Source of the DNA: an uncultured Agathobacter sp.
GTDB lineage: Bacteria; Bacillota; Clostridia; Lachnospirales; Lachnospiraceae
Direction of reading: 5' to 3'
Assembly (NCBI GenBank): GCA_910587655.1
Contig: CAJUND010000020.1
Span: forward strand, 1-55,181
Length of the DNA: 55,181 nucleotides
A program made the position numbers and the translations under genes. Below, piece after piece: positions 1-8,235 of the stretch (position 1 is the stretch's first letter; every line of letters begins with the position of its first letter). The notes under the pieces were generated by a model. That model saw only the letters and a list, made by a program, of their open reading frames with translations. It was not told the DNA's origin and made no database searches.

Positions 1-1558
1 GGTCTTTTTCCCTGTTTGGCTTATGGACCTTGAACTCGATAATATACGCGCAGTCCTTTCCCCGGTCTGCCGGTACAAGCATAACATCATAGCGTCCGAA
101 TCCGCTTTCCCGGTTGGAGGTAATGGTGTACCTTCCGGAAAGTTCCACCATCAGTCCCAGTACAAATCCATGGTAAAACCGCTCCGGCGCGTCATCATCC
201 GACGCACTTTTTCCAGTGTCAAAGCTGGAAAAACTGTGCAGTGCGACCTTGTTCATATATTCGTTCATTGCTTCCACGTCATTGAGAAGGAGGGCTTTGA
301 TAAAGTTGTTGTAGGAGGTTTCCGTGCTGCCGCCGAACCAGTCCCTTACCATTTTTCTAAACATCCTTTTTACTTCATGATTAGTAAGAATAAGGGTATA
401 CTTTGTATCATCGTCTTCCGATTCTTCAAATTTAATTATCTTTAAGTATCCCGTCGCCAGCAGCAGGCTCCAGACAGCATTTACATTATCATCAAGCTGG
501 TGAAAGATAATCTGCTCATCAATTGCCGCTTCAAAACTGTTTCCCTTTAAAAGCTCCTCCATCGTCTGTTTGATATCCGGGGAACCCGACTGTATCAGGG
601 AGTTTACCAGTCCGTTTCCGCTCGTATTTGACCAGTAAGTATCATATTTCCCCTTTTTTCGGATAAACGAGGCTATGGACCAGGGATTATAAATATCCGT
701 ATGTGTGCCAAAGGTAAATCCGTCATACCATTTCTTTACACGTTCCTTTTCACTGCCAAGTCCTGCGGCTTCGAGTGACGCAAAAACCTCTTCCTCCGAA
801 AAGCCAAAGGACAGTGCATATTCATCCGAGGTTGTTGTAATTACCTCAAGGTTATTCATGCCTGAAAAAATACTTTCCCTTGCCACCCGCGTAATTCCTG
901 TAATTAGACCGCGGCAGAGATATGGATTAGTTTTAAAAGTACTGTTAAAAAGACCATTGAAAAAGCGCACTGCATCATCCCAGTAGCCGGACAGCCAGGC
1001 TTCCTGCATCGGGGTATCATATTCATCCAGAATAACTATGACATCTTTTCCATAATAACGCTGCATGAAATTTGTCATCGAATGAATGGTATCTGACGTC
1101 ATGGTAATTTCCATACCAGGTTTGATACTTTCATAATATTCCCTTTCATTTTTACTTAACAGTTTACCTTCCAGCAGATATCTGTTCTGCTCATACAAAT
1201 CGGCAATTACCTTCGTTATCCGGTATCCCATCCCTTCATAATCTGCTGCTTTTATGTTTGCAAAACTCAGGAAAATCACCGGATATGTCCCCTGGAGTTT
1301 CCGGTATTTTTCCTCTTTCCATATGGAAAGGTTTTCAAACAAATCTCCCCGGTCTGCGTACTTATTTGAAAAAAAACACTCGGTCATGCTCATGTTCAGG
1401 GTTTTTCCAAACCGGCGCGGACGCGTAATCAGGGTTACCTCTGAACCGTATTCCCACCATTCTTTGATAAATTTTGTCTTATCAATATAAAATTTCTTTT
1501 CCTCTATCAGCTTGTCAAAACGCTGTACTCCCAGATTTACCACCGGTCTGCCGTCCAT
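1..1558 (-). CDS. AAA-ATPase / PD-(D/E)XK nuclease fusion, tandem copy 1 (C-terminus beyond window)
   Basis: This is a near-duplicate of the gene at 1592-3292, open from the ATG at 1558 to the window edge; about 47 C-terminal codons are missing. Family: AAA-ATPase-like domain (PF09820 type) followed by a DUF1703-type PD-(D/E)XK nuclease domain. These proteins are abundant in gut Clostridia and Bacteroidetes and have no proven role. The ATG follows a GGGAGGTGCGCG ribosome site, the same as in copy 2. I followed the frame through the most divergent patch (about 340-450) and it stays open, encoding a stretch starting LKIIKFEESEDDD where copy 2 has LKVLELKQTGRLL. It probably shares a transcript with copy 2, 33 nt upstream. 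Sure of family, unsure of function. Confidence 0.85.
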   Translation of the reverse strand, partial: MDGRPVVNLGVQRFDKLIEEKKFYIDKTKFIKEWWEYGSEVTLITRPRRFGKTLNMSMTECFFSNKYADRGDLFENLSIWKEEKYRKLQGTYPVIFLSFANIKAADYEGMGYRITKVIADLYEQNRYLLEGKLLSKNEREYYESIKPGMEITMTSDTIHSMTNFMQRYYGKDVIVILDEYDTPMQEAWLSGYWDDAVRFFNGLFNSTFKTNPYLCRGLITGITRVARESIFSGMNNLEVITTTSDEYALSFGFSEEEVFASLEAAGLGSEKERVKKWYDGFTFGTHTDIYNPWSIASFIRKKGKYDTYWSNTSGNGLVNSLIQSGSPDIKQTMEELLKGNSFEAAIDEQIIFHQLDDNVNAVWSLLLATGYLKIIKFEESEDDDTKYTLILTNHEVKRMFRKMVRDWFGGSTETSYNNFIKALLLNDVEAMNEYMNKVALHSFSSFDTGKSASDDDAPERFYHGFVLGLMVELSGRYTITSNRESGFGRYDVMLVPADRGKDCAYIIEFKVHKPNREKD

Positions 1559-1591
1559 CGCGCACCTCCCTGTTAATATTCATAAACATCT

Positions 1592-3292
1592 TTACCCTAT
1601 CAGCACCTGTTTCCCCTGAAATGCAAAACCGTACTTTTTTATCCGCTCCGGCGCAAATCCGTCTGCAATAAGCTGCGCTTCATACTGCTTTTCCTCTATC
1701 TGAAGCAGGGCATTGGCAACGGTTTCCGCAAGGTCTTTTTCCCTGTTTGGCTTATGGACCTTGAACTCGATAATATACGCGCAGTCCTTTCCCCGGTCTG
1801 CCGGTACAAGCATAACATCATAGCGTCCGAATCCGCTTTCCCGGTTGGAGGTAATGGTGTACCTTCCGGAAAGTTCCACCATCAGTCCCAGTACAAATCC
1901 ATGGTAAAACCGCTCCGGCGCGTCATCATCCGACGCACTTTTTCCAGTGTCAAAGCTGGAAAAACTGTGCAGTGCGACCTTGTTCATATATTCGTTCATT
2001 GCTTCCACGTCATTGAGAAGGAGGGCTTTGATAAAGTTGTTGTAGGAGGTTTCCGTGCTGCCTTTAAACCAGTCCCTTACCATGTGTTCAAACATAACCT
2101 CCACTTCCAGATTGGTTAAGGCCAGCGTATATACTTTTTTTAACAGCCTTCCTGTCTGCTTTAATTCCAGCACTTTCAGGTATCCCGTCGCCAGCAGCAG
2201 GCTCCAGACAGCGTTTACATTATCATTAAGCTGGTTAAAGATAATCTGCTCATCAATCGCCGCTTCAAAACTGTTTCCCTTTAAAAGCTCCTCCATCGTC
2301 TGTTTAATATCCGGATTTCCTGACTGTATCAGGGAGTTTACCAGTCCGTTTGAGCTTGTATTCGCCCAGTAGGCACTGTATTCCCCGTCGTTTTCGATAA
2401 ATGACGTAATCGACCACGGATTGTAAATATCCGTATGCGTACCAAAGGTAAATCCGTCATACCATTTTTTCACACGCTGTTTTTCTTCCCCCATTCCCGT
2501 ATCATCCAGCGCCTGAAATACCTCTTCTTCTGTAAATCCAAAAGATGTGGCATATCTGCCGGAGGTTGTGGTGATTACCCTCAGATTATTCATGCCGGAA
2601 AAAATACTCTCTTTTGCCACACGCGTAATTCCCGTAATTAAGCCGCGGCAGAGATATGGATTGGTTTTAAAGGTACTGTTAAAAAGACCATTGAAAAAGC
2701 GCACTGCATCATCCCAGTAGCCGGACAGCCAGGCTTCCTGCATCGGGGTGTCGTATTCATCCAGAATAACTATGACGTCTTTTCCATAATAACGCTGCAT
2801 AAAATTTGTCATGGAATGAATTGCATCTGCCGTCATAGTAATTTCCATACCGGGTTTGATACTTTCATAATATTCCCTTTCATTCTTACTTAACAGTTCA
2901 CCTTCCAGCAGATACCTGTTCTGCTCATACAAATCGGCAATTACCTTTGTGATCCTGTAGCCCATTTCTTTGTATGATGCAGCCTTAACGTTTGCAAAGC
3001 TCAGGAAAATCACCGGATAAGTCCCCTGGAGCTTCCGGTATTTTTCCTCTTTCCATATGGAAAGGTTTTCAAACAAATCTCCCCGGTCTGCGTACTTATT
3101 TGAAAAAAAACACTCGGTCATGCTCATGTTCAGGGTTTTTCCAAACCGGCGCGGACGCGTAATCAGGGTTACCTCTGAACCGTATTCCCACCATTCTTTG
3201 ATAAATTTTGTCTTATCAATATAAAATTTCTTTTCCTCTATCAGCTTGTCAAAACGCTGTACTCCCAGATTTACCACCGGTCTGCCGTCCAT
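1592..3292 (-). CDS. AAA-ATPase / PD-(D/E)XK nuclease fusion, tandem copy 2
   Basis: Protein of 566 residues with an N-terminal AAA-ATPase-like domain and a C-terminal PD-(D/E)XK nuclease domain. Visible motifs: degenerate P-loop TRPRRFGKT at residues 45-53, Walker B VILDEYD around 175-181, and nuclease residues D492 and E509-F-K511. The ATG at 3292 is chosen over an upstream in-frame ATG at 3325 because GGGGAGGT lies just before it. The family is often multicopy in gut anaerobes; DNA processing, defence or mobile-element-like roles have been suggested but none is shown here. Only 33 nt separate it from copy 1. The start and both ends of the two genes are almost identical, while internal blocks differ. 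Confidence 0.88.
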   Translation of the reverse strand: MDGRPVVNLGVQRFDKLIEEKKFYIDKTKFIKEWWEYGSEVTLITRPRRFGKTLNMSMTECFFSNKYADRGDLFENLSIWKEEKYRKLQGTYPVIFLSFANVKAASYKEMGYRITKVIADLYEQNRYLLEGELLSKNEREYYESIKPGMEITMTADAIHSMTNFMQRYYGKDVIVILDEYDTPMQEAWLSGYWDDAVRFFNGLFNSTFKTNPYLCRGLITGITRVAKESIFSGMNNLRVITTTSGRYATSFGFTEEEVFQALDDTGMGEEKQRVKKWYDGFTFGTHTDIYNPWSITSFIENDGEYSAYWANTSSNGLVNSLIQSGNPDIKQTMEELLKGNSFEAAIDEQIIFNQLNDNVNAVWSLLLATGYLKVLELKQTGRLLKKVYTLALTNLEVEVMFEHMVRDWFKGSTETSYNNFIKALLLNDVEAMNEYMNKVALHSFSSFDTGKSASDDDAPERFYHGFVLGLMVELSGRYTITSNRESGFGRYDVMLVPADRGKDCAYIIEFKVHKPNREKDLAETVANALLQIEEKQYEAQLIADGFAPERIKKYGFAFQGKQVLIG

Positions 3293-3342
3293 CGCGCACC
3301 TCCCCTGTCTGTCAGCTGCATTCATTTTCTATATACTAACAT

Positions 3343-3369
3343 AAAAGGTGTCCAAAATGAACACCTTTT
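3343..3369. terminator. Hairpin between anti-sigma and ATPase genes
   Basis: A perfect 9-bp stem (AAAAGGTGT / ACACCTTTT) around a 9-nt loop. It lies downstream of the anti-sigma gene in its reading direction and upstream of ATPase copy 2. Its A/T flanks fit an intrinsic terminator, but the T tract on the minus strand is short. Confidence 0.5.
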
Positions 3370-3393
3370 ACAACGAACCTGTACTCAATAATT

Positions 3394-4398
3394 TTATTGC
3401 TTCGCGTTTTGCTCCTCTTTATCCTTTTTTATTCCTTTTCCAATCAGTATCCCGCCAACAACAACAGATGCCACAATTACCGTGAAATAAATATTTGCAT
3501 TAAAAGCTGCCATATTTTCTGTCCCAAAACCGCTGCTTAAATCCAGATATTTCAGACTCTGCTCACCAGGCAAATTTAAAAAAAGGGTCATGATATCACT
3601 GCTTAGCCCAGCCCACAGTCCGGTGATGATTACAAGTACGCCGGACTTTATCCATCCGTTTTTTCTGCCATAACAGATAACCGCCACATAGATTCCGACC
3701 AGCAGCATCATAAATGTGGTAACAGCCATGGAAATCCTCCAGTACAGGCCGCCCCCGTGGACATAAATACCGCATACCACCAGAAGAATATACAGCCATA
3801 CCACATCCCAGAGTACGGTAAGTACCGCCTTATGTTTTTTTAGGCTTTCCCGCCTGCAGAGCTTAGGTATGACAAATGGGGAAACTATGCATGATATCCC
3901 AAATATGCATCCGGAAGCTGCCACGAAAAACCAGTCTCCATGCGTATAAATACAGCAGGTCAGAAGCAGCAGAAGTAACGCTCCTGTCGCCGACAGAATG
4001 GTCCACATGATTTTATCTTTTTCTACAATAAACGGAACCACGGTAAACGAAGCCACAAGCAGCATTGCGGTCAGCACAATAAAAAACCAGTCCAGTGCAT
4101 GGCCGATGGCAATGTTGCAGATTAAGCAGACAATCACCGGTATCATTAAAATGCCTGCTGTGGTTATGCCAATCGTTGTGGTTTTCCGGTTTACATTTTT
4201 CCGGTGCTTTTCCAGCACACGGGTTTTTTCCACTGCCAGTGTTTTTTCCACTGCGCCGTCACTCATCTGTTCTGCCACTTTTTTGCAGTCAGCACATTCC
4301 CTTAAATGTTCTTCCACAATGTCTTTGCTTGTACTGCTGCAAATATTATCCTGGTATAATGGCAGTAAATCTTTTACTACGTTACAGTCATATTTCAT
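3394..4398 (-). CDS. Zinc-finger (zf-HC2) multi-pass membrane anti-sigma factor
   Basis: The 334-residue protein opens with an anti-sigma zinc-binding module: H31, C35 and C38 in HLRECADC, with C5 and C20 nearby. A short linker is followed by about seven to eight hydrophobic segments from residue 75 onward. Proteins of this type hold an ECF sigma factor at the membrane until an envelope signal arrives. The gene lies 42 nt downstream of the ECF sigma gene at 4441-4920, the usual order for a sigma/anti-sigma pair. The large polytopic C-terminal part suggests sensing within the membrane rather than a periplasmic domain. The signal is unknown. Confidence 0.85.
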   Translation of the reverse strand: MKYDCNVVKDLLPLYQDNICSSTSKDIVEEHLRECADCKKVAEQMSDGAVEKTLAVEKTRVLEKHRKNVNRKTTTIGITTAGILMIPVIVCLICNIAIGHALDWFFIVLTAMLLVASFTVVPFIVEKDKIMWTILSATGALLLLLLTCCIYTHGDWFFVAASGCIFGISCIVSPFVIPKLCRRESLKKHKAVLTVLWDVVWLYILLVVCGIYVHGGGLYWRISMAVTTFMMLLVGIYVAVICYGRKNGWIKSGVLVIITGLWAGLSSDIMTLFLNLPGEQSLKYLDLSSGFGTENMAAFNANIYFTVIVASVVVGGILIGKGIKKDKEEQNAKQ

Positions 4399-4440
4399 TG
4401 TTTTGCCTCCTCTTTCATATTAGTCCTCGAAAAACGCAAT

Positions 4441-4920
4441 TTATCCGTTTCCTAATTTTTCCTGCAGTTTCAGTTTTCCGCGGTGATAAGTCACCCTTGC
4501 CCAGTTTTCGGTTTTTCCAAATACCATGCCGATATCCCGGAAGGATAATTCCCCAAATACCCGCAGGGAAAAAACTTCCCGGTATGGTTCTTCCAGTTTA
4601 TGAAGCGCCATGTGTATCTGCAGGCTTTCCATTTTTGAAATTACGGTATGCTCAAGATTCACATTACCTTCAATTTCTTCCTCCGCCGGCACTTCCTTTT
4701 TTTGTTTCCGGCACATGTCCATACACAGATTTCTGGCTATTGCGCAGAGCCATGTAAGTTCGCTGGATTTTCCTTTAAACTCGCTTTTCATGGCACGGTA
4801 AAAAACCTCCTGGGTCAGTTCCTCGGACATTTCCGGATTTTTTATGATTGTCATAATGTAGGAATACACATCCATATAGTAGGTCTGGTATAATTTCTCT
4901 ATGTCTATACTGCGGTTCAC
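4441..4920 (-). CDS. ECF (group 4) RNA polymerase sigma factor
   Basis: About 160 residues with region 2 (EKLYQTYYMDVYSYIMTII, then ELTQEVFYRAM) and region 4 (YREVFSLRVFGELSFRDIGM, then a helix-turn-helix). I choose the GTG at 4920 because AAAGGAGGTG lies ten bases upstream; a longer in-frame reading to 4965 would run through that ribosome site. It is co-transcribed with the zinc-finger anti-sigma gene downstream and probably activates its own promoter and envelope-stress genes. Sure of the class; regulon unknown. Confidence 0.9.
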   Translation of the reverse strand: MNRSIDIEKLYQTYYMDVYSYIMTIIKNPEMSEELTQEVFYRAMKSEFKGKSSELTWLCAIARNLCMDMCRKQKKEVPAEEEIEGNVNLEHTVISKMESLQIHMALHKLEEPYREVFSLRVFGELSFRDIGMVFGKTENWARVTYHRGKLKLQEKLGNG

Positions 4921-5022
4921 AACTGGTTCACCTCCTTTGCCTGCATAGATTAGACGTAGAAACATCTGATTCGTTACAAACTTTTTTATTTTTTCCCGAT
5001 TTTCTTTTAAATATCATAAAAA

Positions 5023-5056
5023 CGGGCAGGCAGCCCCTGCGGGAGCTTCCTGCCCG
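5023..5056 (-). terminator. Intrinsic terminator after the small-gene array
   Basis: An 8-bp G+C-rich stem (CGGGCAGG / CCTGCCCG) extends inward through a second CCC/GGG pairing. On the minus strand it is followed by TTTTTATGAT. It closes the minus-strand array that ends at 5132. Confidence 0.85.
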
Positions 5057-5131
5057 GATGATTTTACTATTTTCTGTTTTAAGATCCGCTCTCATATTCC
5101 AAGCAGCCAGTTTACCAACTTTCATCCTTGC

Positions 5132-5494
5132 TTACAGTTCCATAAACGTATCATATTTATCATAATACTGAATCGCCTTAAAAATCTTTTTATTTGGGAT
5201 TTCTTCATCATCATCCACCGCCATGGAAATCACGTCCTGCAGCATTTCATTGCTGTAAACATACTCCAGCTTGTTCTGCACCGCAAATTCCGGAAGCTTT
5301 GGCGGCTGTGCATCCCAGTCAACCTCCGAATCCGGAATCACAAAACATTCCGAATTTAGTTTAACCTTTCCGCGCTTTGCAAATAACCCCCAGGATTCGT
5401 CCTTGTAAAATGCTTTATCCCCATCCGATAAATACATTTCCTTAATTTCATCAATAAGCTCTGTAAACAAATATTTGCTTTTTTTCACTGTCAT
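5132..5494 (-). CDS. Small acidic protein, immunity-like, family not recognised
   Basis: About 120 residues, acidic and soluble, without signal peptide or membrane segment. The ATG at 5494 (MTVKKSK) is preferred over 5524 because AGGTGG sits just upstream. Aromatic-rich patches such as KDESWGLFAKRG and a tail YYDKYDTFMEL are visible. It is the last gene of a tight minus-strand array (8041 to 5132) of proteins resembling toxin-immunity families, so an immunity role is a reasonable guess from context only. I cannot assign a family with confidence. Confidence 0.7.
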   Translation of the reverse strand: MTVKKSKYLFTELIDEIKEMYLSDGDKAFYKDESWGLFAKRGKVKLNSECFVIPDSEVDWDAQPPKLPEFAVQNKLEYVYSNEMLQDVISMAVDDDEEIPNKKIFKAIQYYDKYDTFMEL

Positions 5495-5556
5495 ATTCCA
5501 CCTGTATACCGGATTTCTTTTCAAATCTCTTTAAATCTATATCCGCTTATATGATA

Positions 5557-6453
5557 TCAGTCATGGATTCCCTCGTCAAACCGTTTCATCCATCGTTCCC
5601 ACTCTTCATTTTTCCAGTATAAACGCGGTTTTTTCATTTCAAAAATAATTTCCCTGAATAGTTCGTTTAATACCAGATAACGCTCCAAAACCTCCTCATC
5701 CCCTGCGGGGTACTGGTCTTTGGATATCGCGATTACAGCATAATCCCCTACCATTTCATAATGAATTTTATTTTTACTGCAGGTTTCAGTGATTTTACCA
5801 GCCCCAGTGATACCACACAGTTCCGGTGACAAAACCTGAACAAAATGGGAACCTCCGATTTTATTATTTTTAAACTCAAATTCAAGGGACGGGTTCATAA
5901 AAACCGAGTATTTATCTGACAGACATTTCGTTTCCCGGAATAACTGTACCCCCAGTGAAGCGCATTTGTGAATATACTGGTCGTTACTTCCGACAACCAG
6001 ACTGCCACAGCAGTAATAACAAGGGATTTTCTGAAAGGTGCGCTTTATAAAATGCAGCACTTTACCAAATTCAGTTTCCGGCAAAAACTCAAAATACATC
6101 CGGCTCGGAATCTGTCCGGGATATTCAGGATAGATATTGGCGAGTATCATCTCTGTTTTTATACTCTGCATCCGTTCTTTGGTGGCATTTGTCATTAAAA
6201 TCCGCGCTGTCCGTTCAAAATCTTTCTTATCTATAAAATTATAAAAATATTTTCTGTCATCATTTTTAATTGGTTGAAATCCGGCATGTTCATTTTTATA
6301 ATAATACGTGAAGCGATCTTTCGTTAGTTCACAGTATTCCTCAAATATGCCCTTAATCTCCTTCCTGTATTTTGCCGGGCTTTCAAAAAAATAGAATATA
6401 ACACCCATTCTCAAATCACAGTATGGCAGTTTATTTAAATCGCGGTATTTCAT
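5557..6453 (-). CDS. Type VI immunity-like protein (DUF3396/TsiV type)
   Basis: About 298 residues, cytosolic. The overall shape fits the DUF3396 (TsiV-like) family: the N-terminal LPYCDLRMGVIFYFF strand region, a central FLPETEFGKVLHFI segment, and a tryptophan-rich end EEWERWMKRFDEGIHD. Members have been proposed as immunity proteins against interbacterial toxins. The ATG at 6453 is used because GGAGG lies eight bases upstream; an in-frame GTG at 6465 overlaps that ribosome site. No toxin gene is adjacent. Family assignment is from remembered pattern, not a search. Confidence 0.65.
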   Translation of the reverse strand: MKYRDLNKLPYCDLRMGVIFYFFESPAKYRKEIKGIFEEYCELTKDRFTYYYKNEHAGFQPIKNDDRKYFYNFIDKKDFERTARILMTNATKERMQSIKTEMILANIYPEYPGQIPSRMYFEFLPETEFGKVLHFIKRTFQKIPCYYCCGSLVVGSNDQYIHKCASLGVQLFRETKCLSDKYSVFMNPSLEFEFKNNKIGGSHFVQVLSPELCGITGAGKITETCSKNKIHYEMVGDYAVIAISKDQYPAGDEEVLERYLVLNELFREIIFEMKKPRLYWKNEEWERWMKRFDEGIHD

Positions 6454-6495
6454 GAAAACCTCCACGGATTTGGTATTATCTCATAAATAATACCA

Positions 6496-6867
6496 TCAGT
6501 ATTTTTCTAATTCTTCCTGAATATCGTTCTGCAAATCGTCCCAGTCCACGTCAATTCCTGCCCCGTGATTCCACATTACTGTGATTCTTATTCCGTCCTT
6601 TTTTAACCGTGGAATCCATTCTTCCGCAAATTCTTCAATATCGACAGCTTCACTGTGGTATCCCTCCCATTCTTTTGAAATACACAGGTCGGAATACTCC
6701 TTTTTTGCCCATACCGGAAAAAATATCTGCTCACCCAGTTCTAATTCTGCCCAGCCGCCTTCATCCCTTAAAGACCATACTTCCCAAAAAGCGGCTGTTT
6801 TGTGTATGAAGTATTCATATTTCTTCCGGTTATCCAGTTTCAGCACACTTTCCACTTCTTTATTCAT
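6496..6867 (-). CDS. DUF2750 family protein
   Basis: A 123-residue cytosolic protein matching DUF2750 along its length: an opening KKYEYFIHKTAAFWEVWSL, then FFPVWAKKEYSDLC, then the VDIEEFAEEWIPRLKKDGI block. DUF2750 proteins are small, often travel with immunity genes, and have no demonstrated biochemical activity. The ATG at 6867 follows an AGGGGG ribosome site. It is separated from the SUKH gene upstream by 15 nt, so the two are surely co-transcribed. Confidence 0.85.
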   Translation of the reverse strand: MNKEVESVLKLDNRKKYEYFIHKTAAFWEVWSLRDEGGWAELELGEQIFFPVWAKKEYSDLCISKEWEGYHSEAVDIEEFAEEWIPRLKKDGIRITVMWNHGAGIDVDWDDLQNDIQEELEKY

Positions 6868-6882
6868 GATTCCAGCCCCCTG

Positions 6883-7485
6883 TCAATGCCATGCCGCATG
6901 CTCGTCCATAAATTTTTCCACATCATCATACTGGTCATTCGACAGCTTCTGTAAAAACCGGACAAAAGAACCCTCCAGTTCAATCGCCCCGCGCCTTACA
7001 TTTTCAAGTGTTGCCTCAGCTTCACCATTACTGAAATATTCTTCCGATTCCTTTGACACAAACGCTTCATTGATTTTTATTTTATCCGGGTTTTCAAAAT
7101 CTTCATAAATAAAATTATTATCCATAATAAGTACTCTTGGGTCCCCGTTTTTAACGTCATTTGTATCAATTGCAAGCACATGTCCCCCGGCTGTAGTTGC
7201 AAAAACAAAAATTCCAAATTCCTTCAGAAAACAGCCCGGTGCCATCTCTTCGACTTCCCTCCTAATTCCCTCCACATTTAAAAGCCGTACATCCGCTTTA
7301 TGGAATCCCGTCACTTCCCGGGGACAATATTCTGCATAAAAACCAGTAAATTCAGAAACCTGCGTACCTGCCAGCTCTGTCAGTTTCTGTACCTCTTCAG
7401 GGGATGCTTTGTGAAAATACTTTTCAGGATTTTCCATCCCTTCATTTTTTAATACTCTGCACAGTCCGGTAAATATTTCCTCCAT
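6883..7485 (-). CDS. SMI1/KNR4 (SUKH) family immunity-like protein
   Basis: A 200-residue protein with SUKH-superfamily character: an aromatic FTGFYAEYCPREV segment, then APGCFLKEFGIFVFATTAGG followed by HVLAIDTND, where the conserved glycine-rich turn and acidic patch of the fold are expected, and a helical tail. SUKH proteins are the commonest immunity proteins of polymorphic toxin systems. It sits in the five-gene array 8041-5132 with 22-nt and 15-nt gaps on either side. No toxin partner is in view, so its specificity is unknown. Confidence 0.7.
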   Translation of the reverse strand: MEEIFTGLCRVLKNEGMENPEKYFHKASPEEVQKLTELAGTQVSEFTGFYAEYCPREVTGFHKADVRLLNVEGIRREVEEMAPGCFLKEFGIFVFATTAGGHVLAIDTNDVKNGDPRVLIMDNNFIYEDFENPDKIKINEAFVSKESEEYFSNGEAEATLENVRRGAIELEGSFVRFLQKLSNDQYDDVEKFMDEHAAWH

Positions 7486-7507
7486 AAAAATCCCTCTCTC
7501 TTCCTGA

Positions 7508-8041
7508 TTATAAATTTATCTGTTTCTTATACATTTCTATAAAATTTCTTAAAACCCCCCTTTTCCATACCAGGACCACGCCGCCGGCAAAAAATGCCGC
7601 TGCTGCCACACAGACAATCCATGGATTTATCCCCGAATGTTCGATAAAATGAATGACGTCATCCGACGGCATCTGTCCGTTCGCATACATAACAGGCAGA
7701 ATCATCCATGCAAGCAGGGAATAAAACGGGACAATAGAAAATATAAATGAAAACGTCCGGTAAAATATATTCTGGTTTTCCTTTGAATAAAAAAGTATAT
7801 ATACAACAGATACCAGTACAGGCAGTCCCACACCTGCCGCATCCGCCAGTGATAAGGTAAATATATTAAGTTCCCCGCCCGTCCAGCTCACATGTGCGGG
7901 GAAAAATGCAAAATCCACAATATCCGCACCACAGAAAATTGCAACCAGTGTATGCCCGCCCTCATGTAAAATGATATAGAGAAAAAGTGTAAGAACTACA
8001 CCTCCAGCCATTGATAAAAGTAATTTCCCTTTTTCACCCAT
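7508..8041 (-). CDS. M50-like membrane metallopeptidase homologue
   Basis: About 177 residues with four or five hydrophobic segments. The first contains HEGGH at residues 26-30, the zinc-binding HExxH of the M50 (site-2-protease-like) fold. The ATG at 8041 (MGEKGKLLL) lies nine bases after AGGAGG. The protein is short for an active S2P and I do not see a clear second zinc ligand motif such as LDG; NPWIVC near the C-terminus is the nearest candidate. It may be a minimal M50B relative. It is the first gene of the minus-strand array, so the immunity-like genes behind it may share its promoter. Confidence 0.75.
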   Translation of the reverse strand: MGEKGKLLLSMAGGVVLTLFLYIILHEGGHTLVAIFCGADIVDFAFFPAHVSWTGGELNIFTLSLADAAGVGLPVLVSVVYILFYSKENQNIFYRTFSFIFSIVPFYSLLAWMILPVMYANGQMPSDDVIHFIEHSGINPWIVCVAAAAFFAGGVVLVWKRGVLRNFIEMYKKQINL

Positions 8042-8235
8042 AACCATTTCCCTCCTGGTATCTGTAAAATTTCTACAGAACCACATCAATCATGTTATCT
8101 GTTCTGTGTAAAAATGCAATTATCCTTAAATATCATAACAAAATTCTATGTAAATGACAATAAACCCATTTGTACAAACATAACTTATCTGTCAGAAGAA
8201 TAAAATATAATAATTTTCCTTCAGGAGTCCTGCAC

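Larger units (their letters stand above)
1..3305. repeat. Tandem gene duplication, period about 1.73 kb
   Basis: Position 1 aligns with 1732 and the start codon at 1558 aligns with 3292, so the period is 1731-1734 bp with a net difference of one codon. The repeat includes the GGGAGGTGCGCG ribosome site. Blocks near the N-terminal end (for example 1258-1558 against 2992-3292) are almost identical, whereas 340-450 against 2071-2184 and 725-810 against 2455-2540 are clearly diverged. Confidence 0.9.

Noticed and set aside
1754..2119. Plus-strand open frames duplicated at 23-445 and 1754-2119
   Set aside because: They are antisense shadows of the two ATPase copies; their identity only reflects the gene duplication.
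4928..5125. 65-codon minus-strand frame between the sigma gene and the array
   Set aside because: It runs across the terminator hairpin at 5023-5056 and overlaps the sigma ribosome site.
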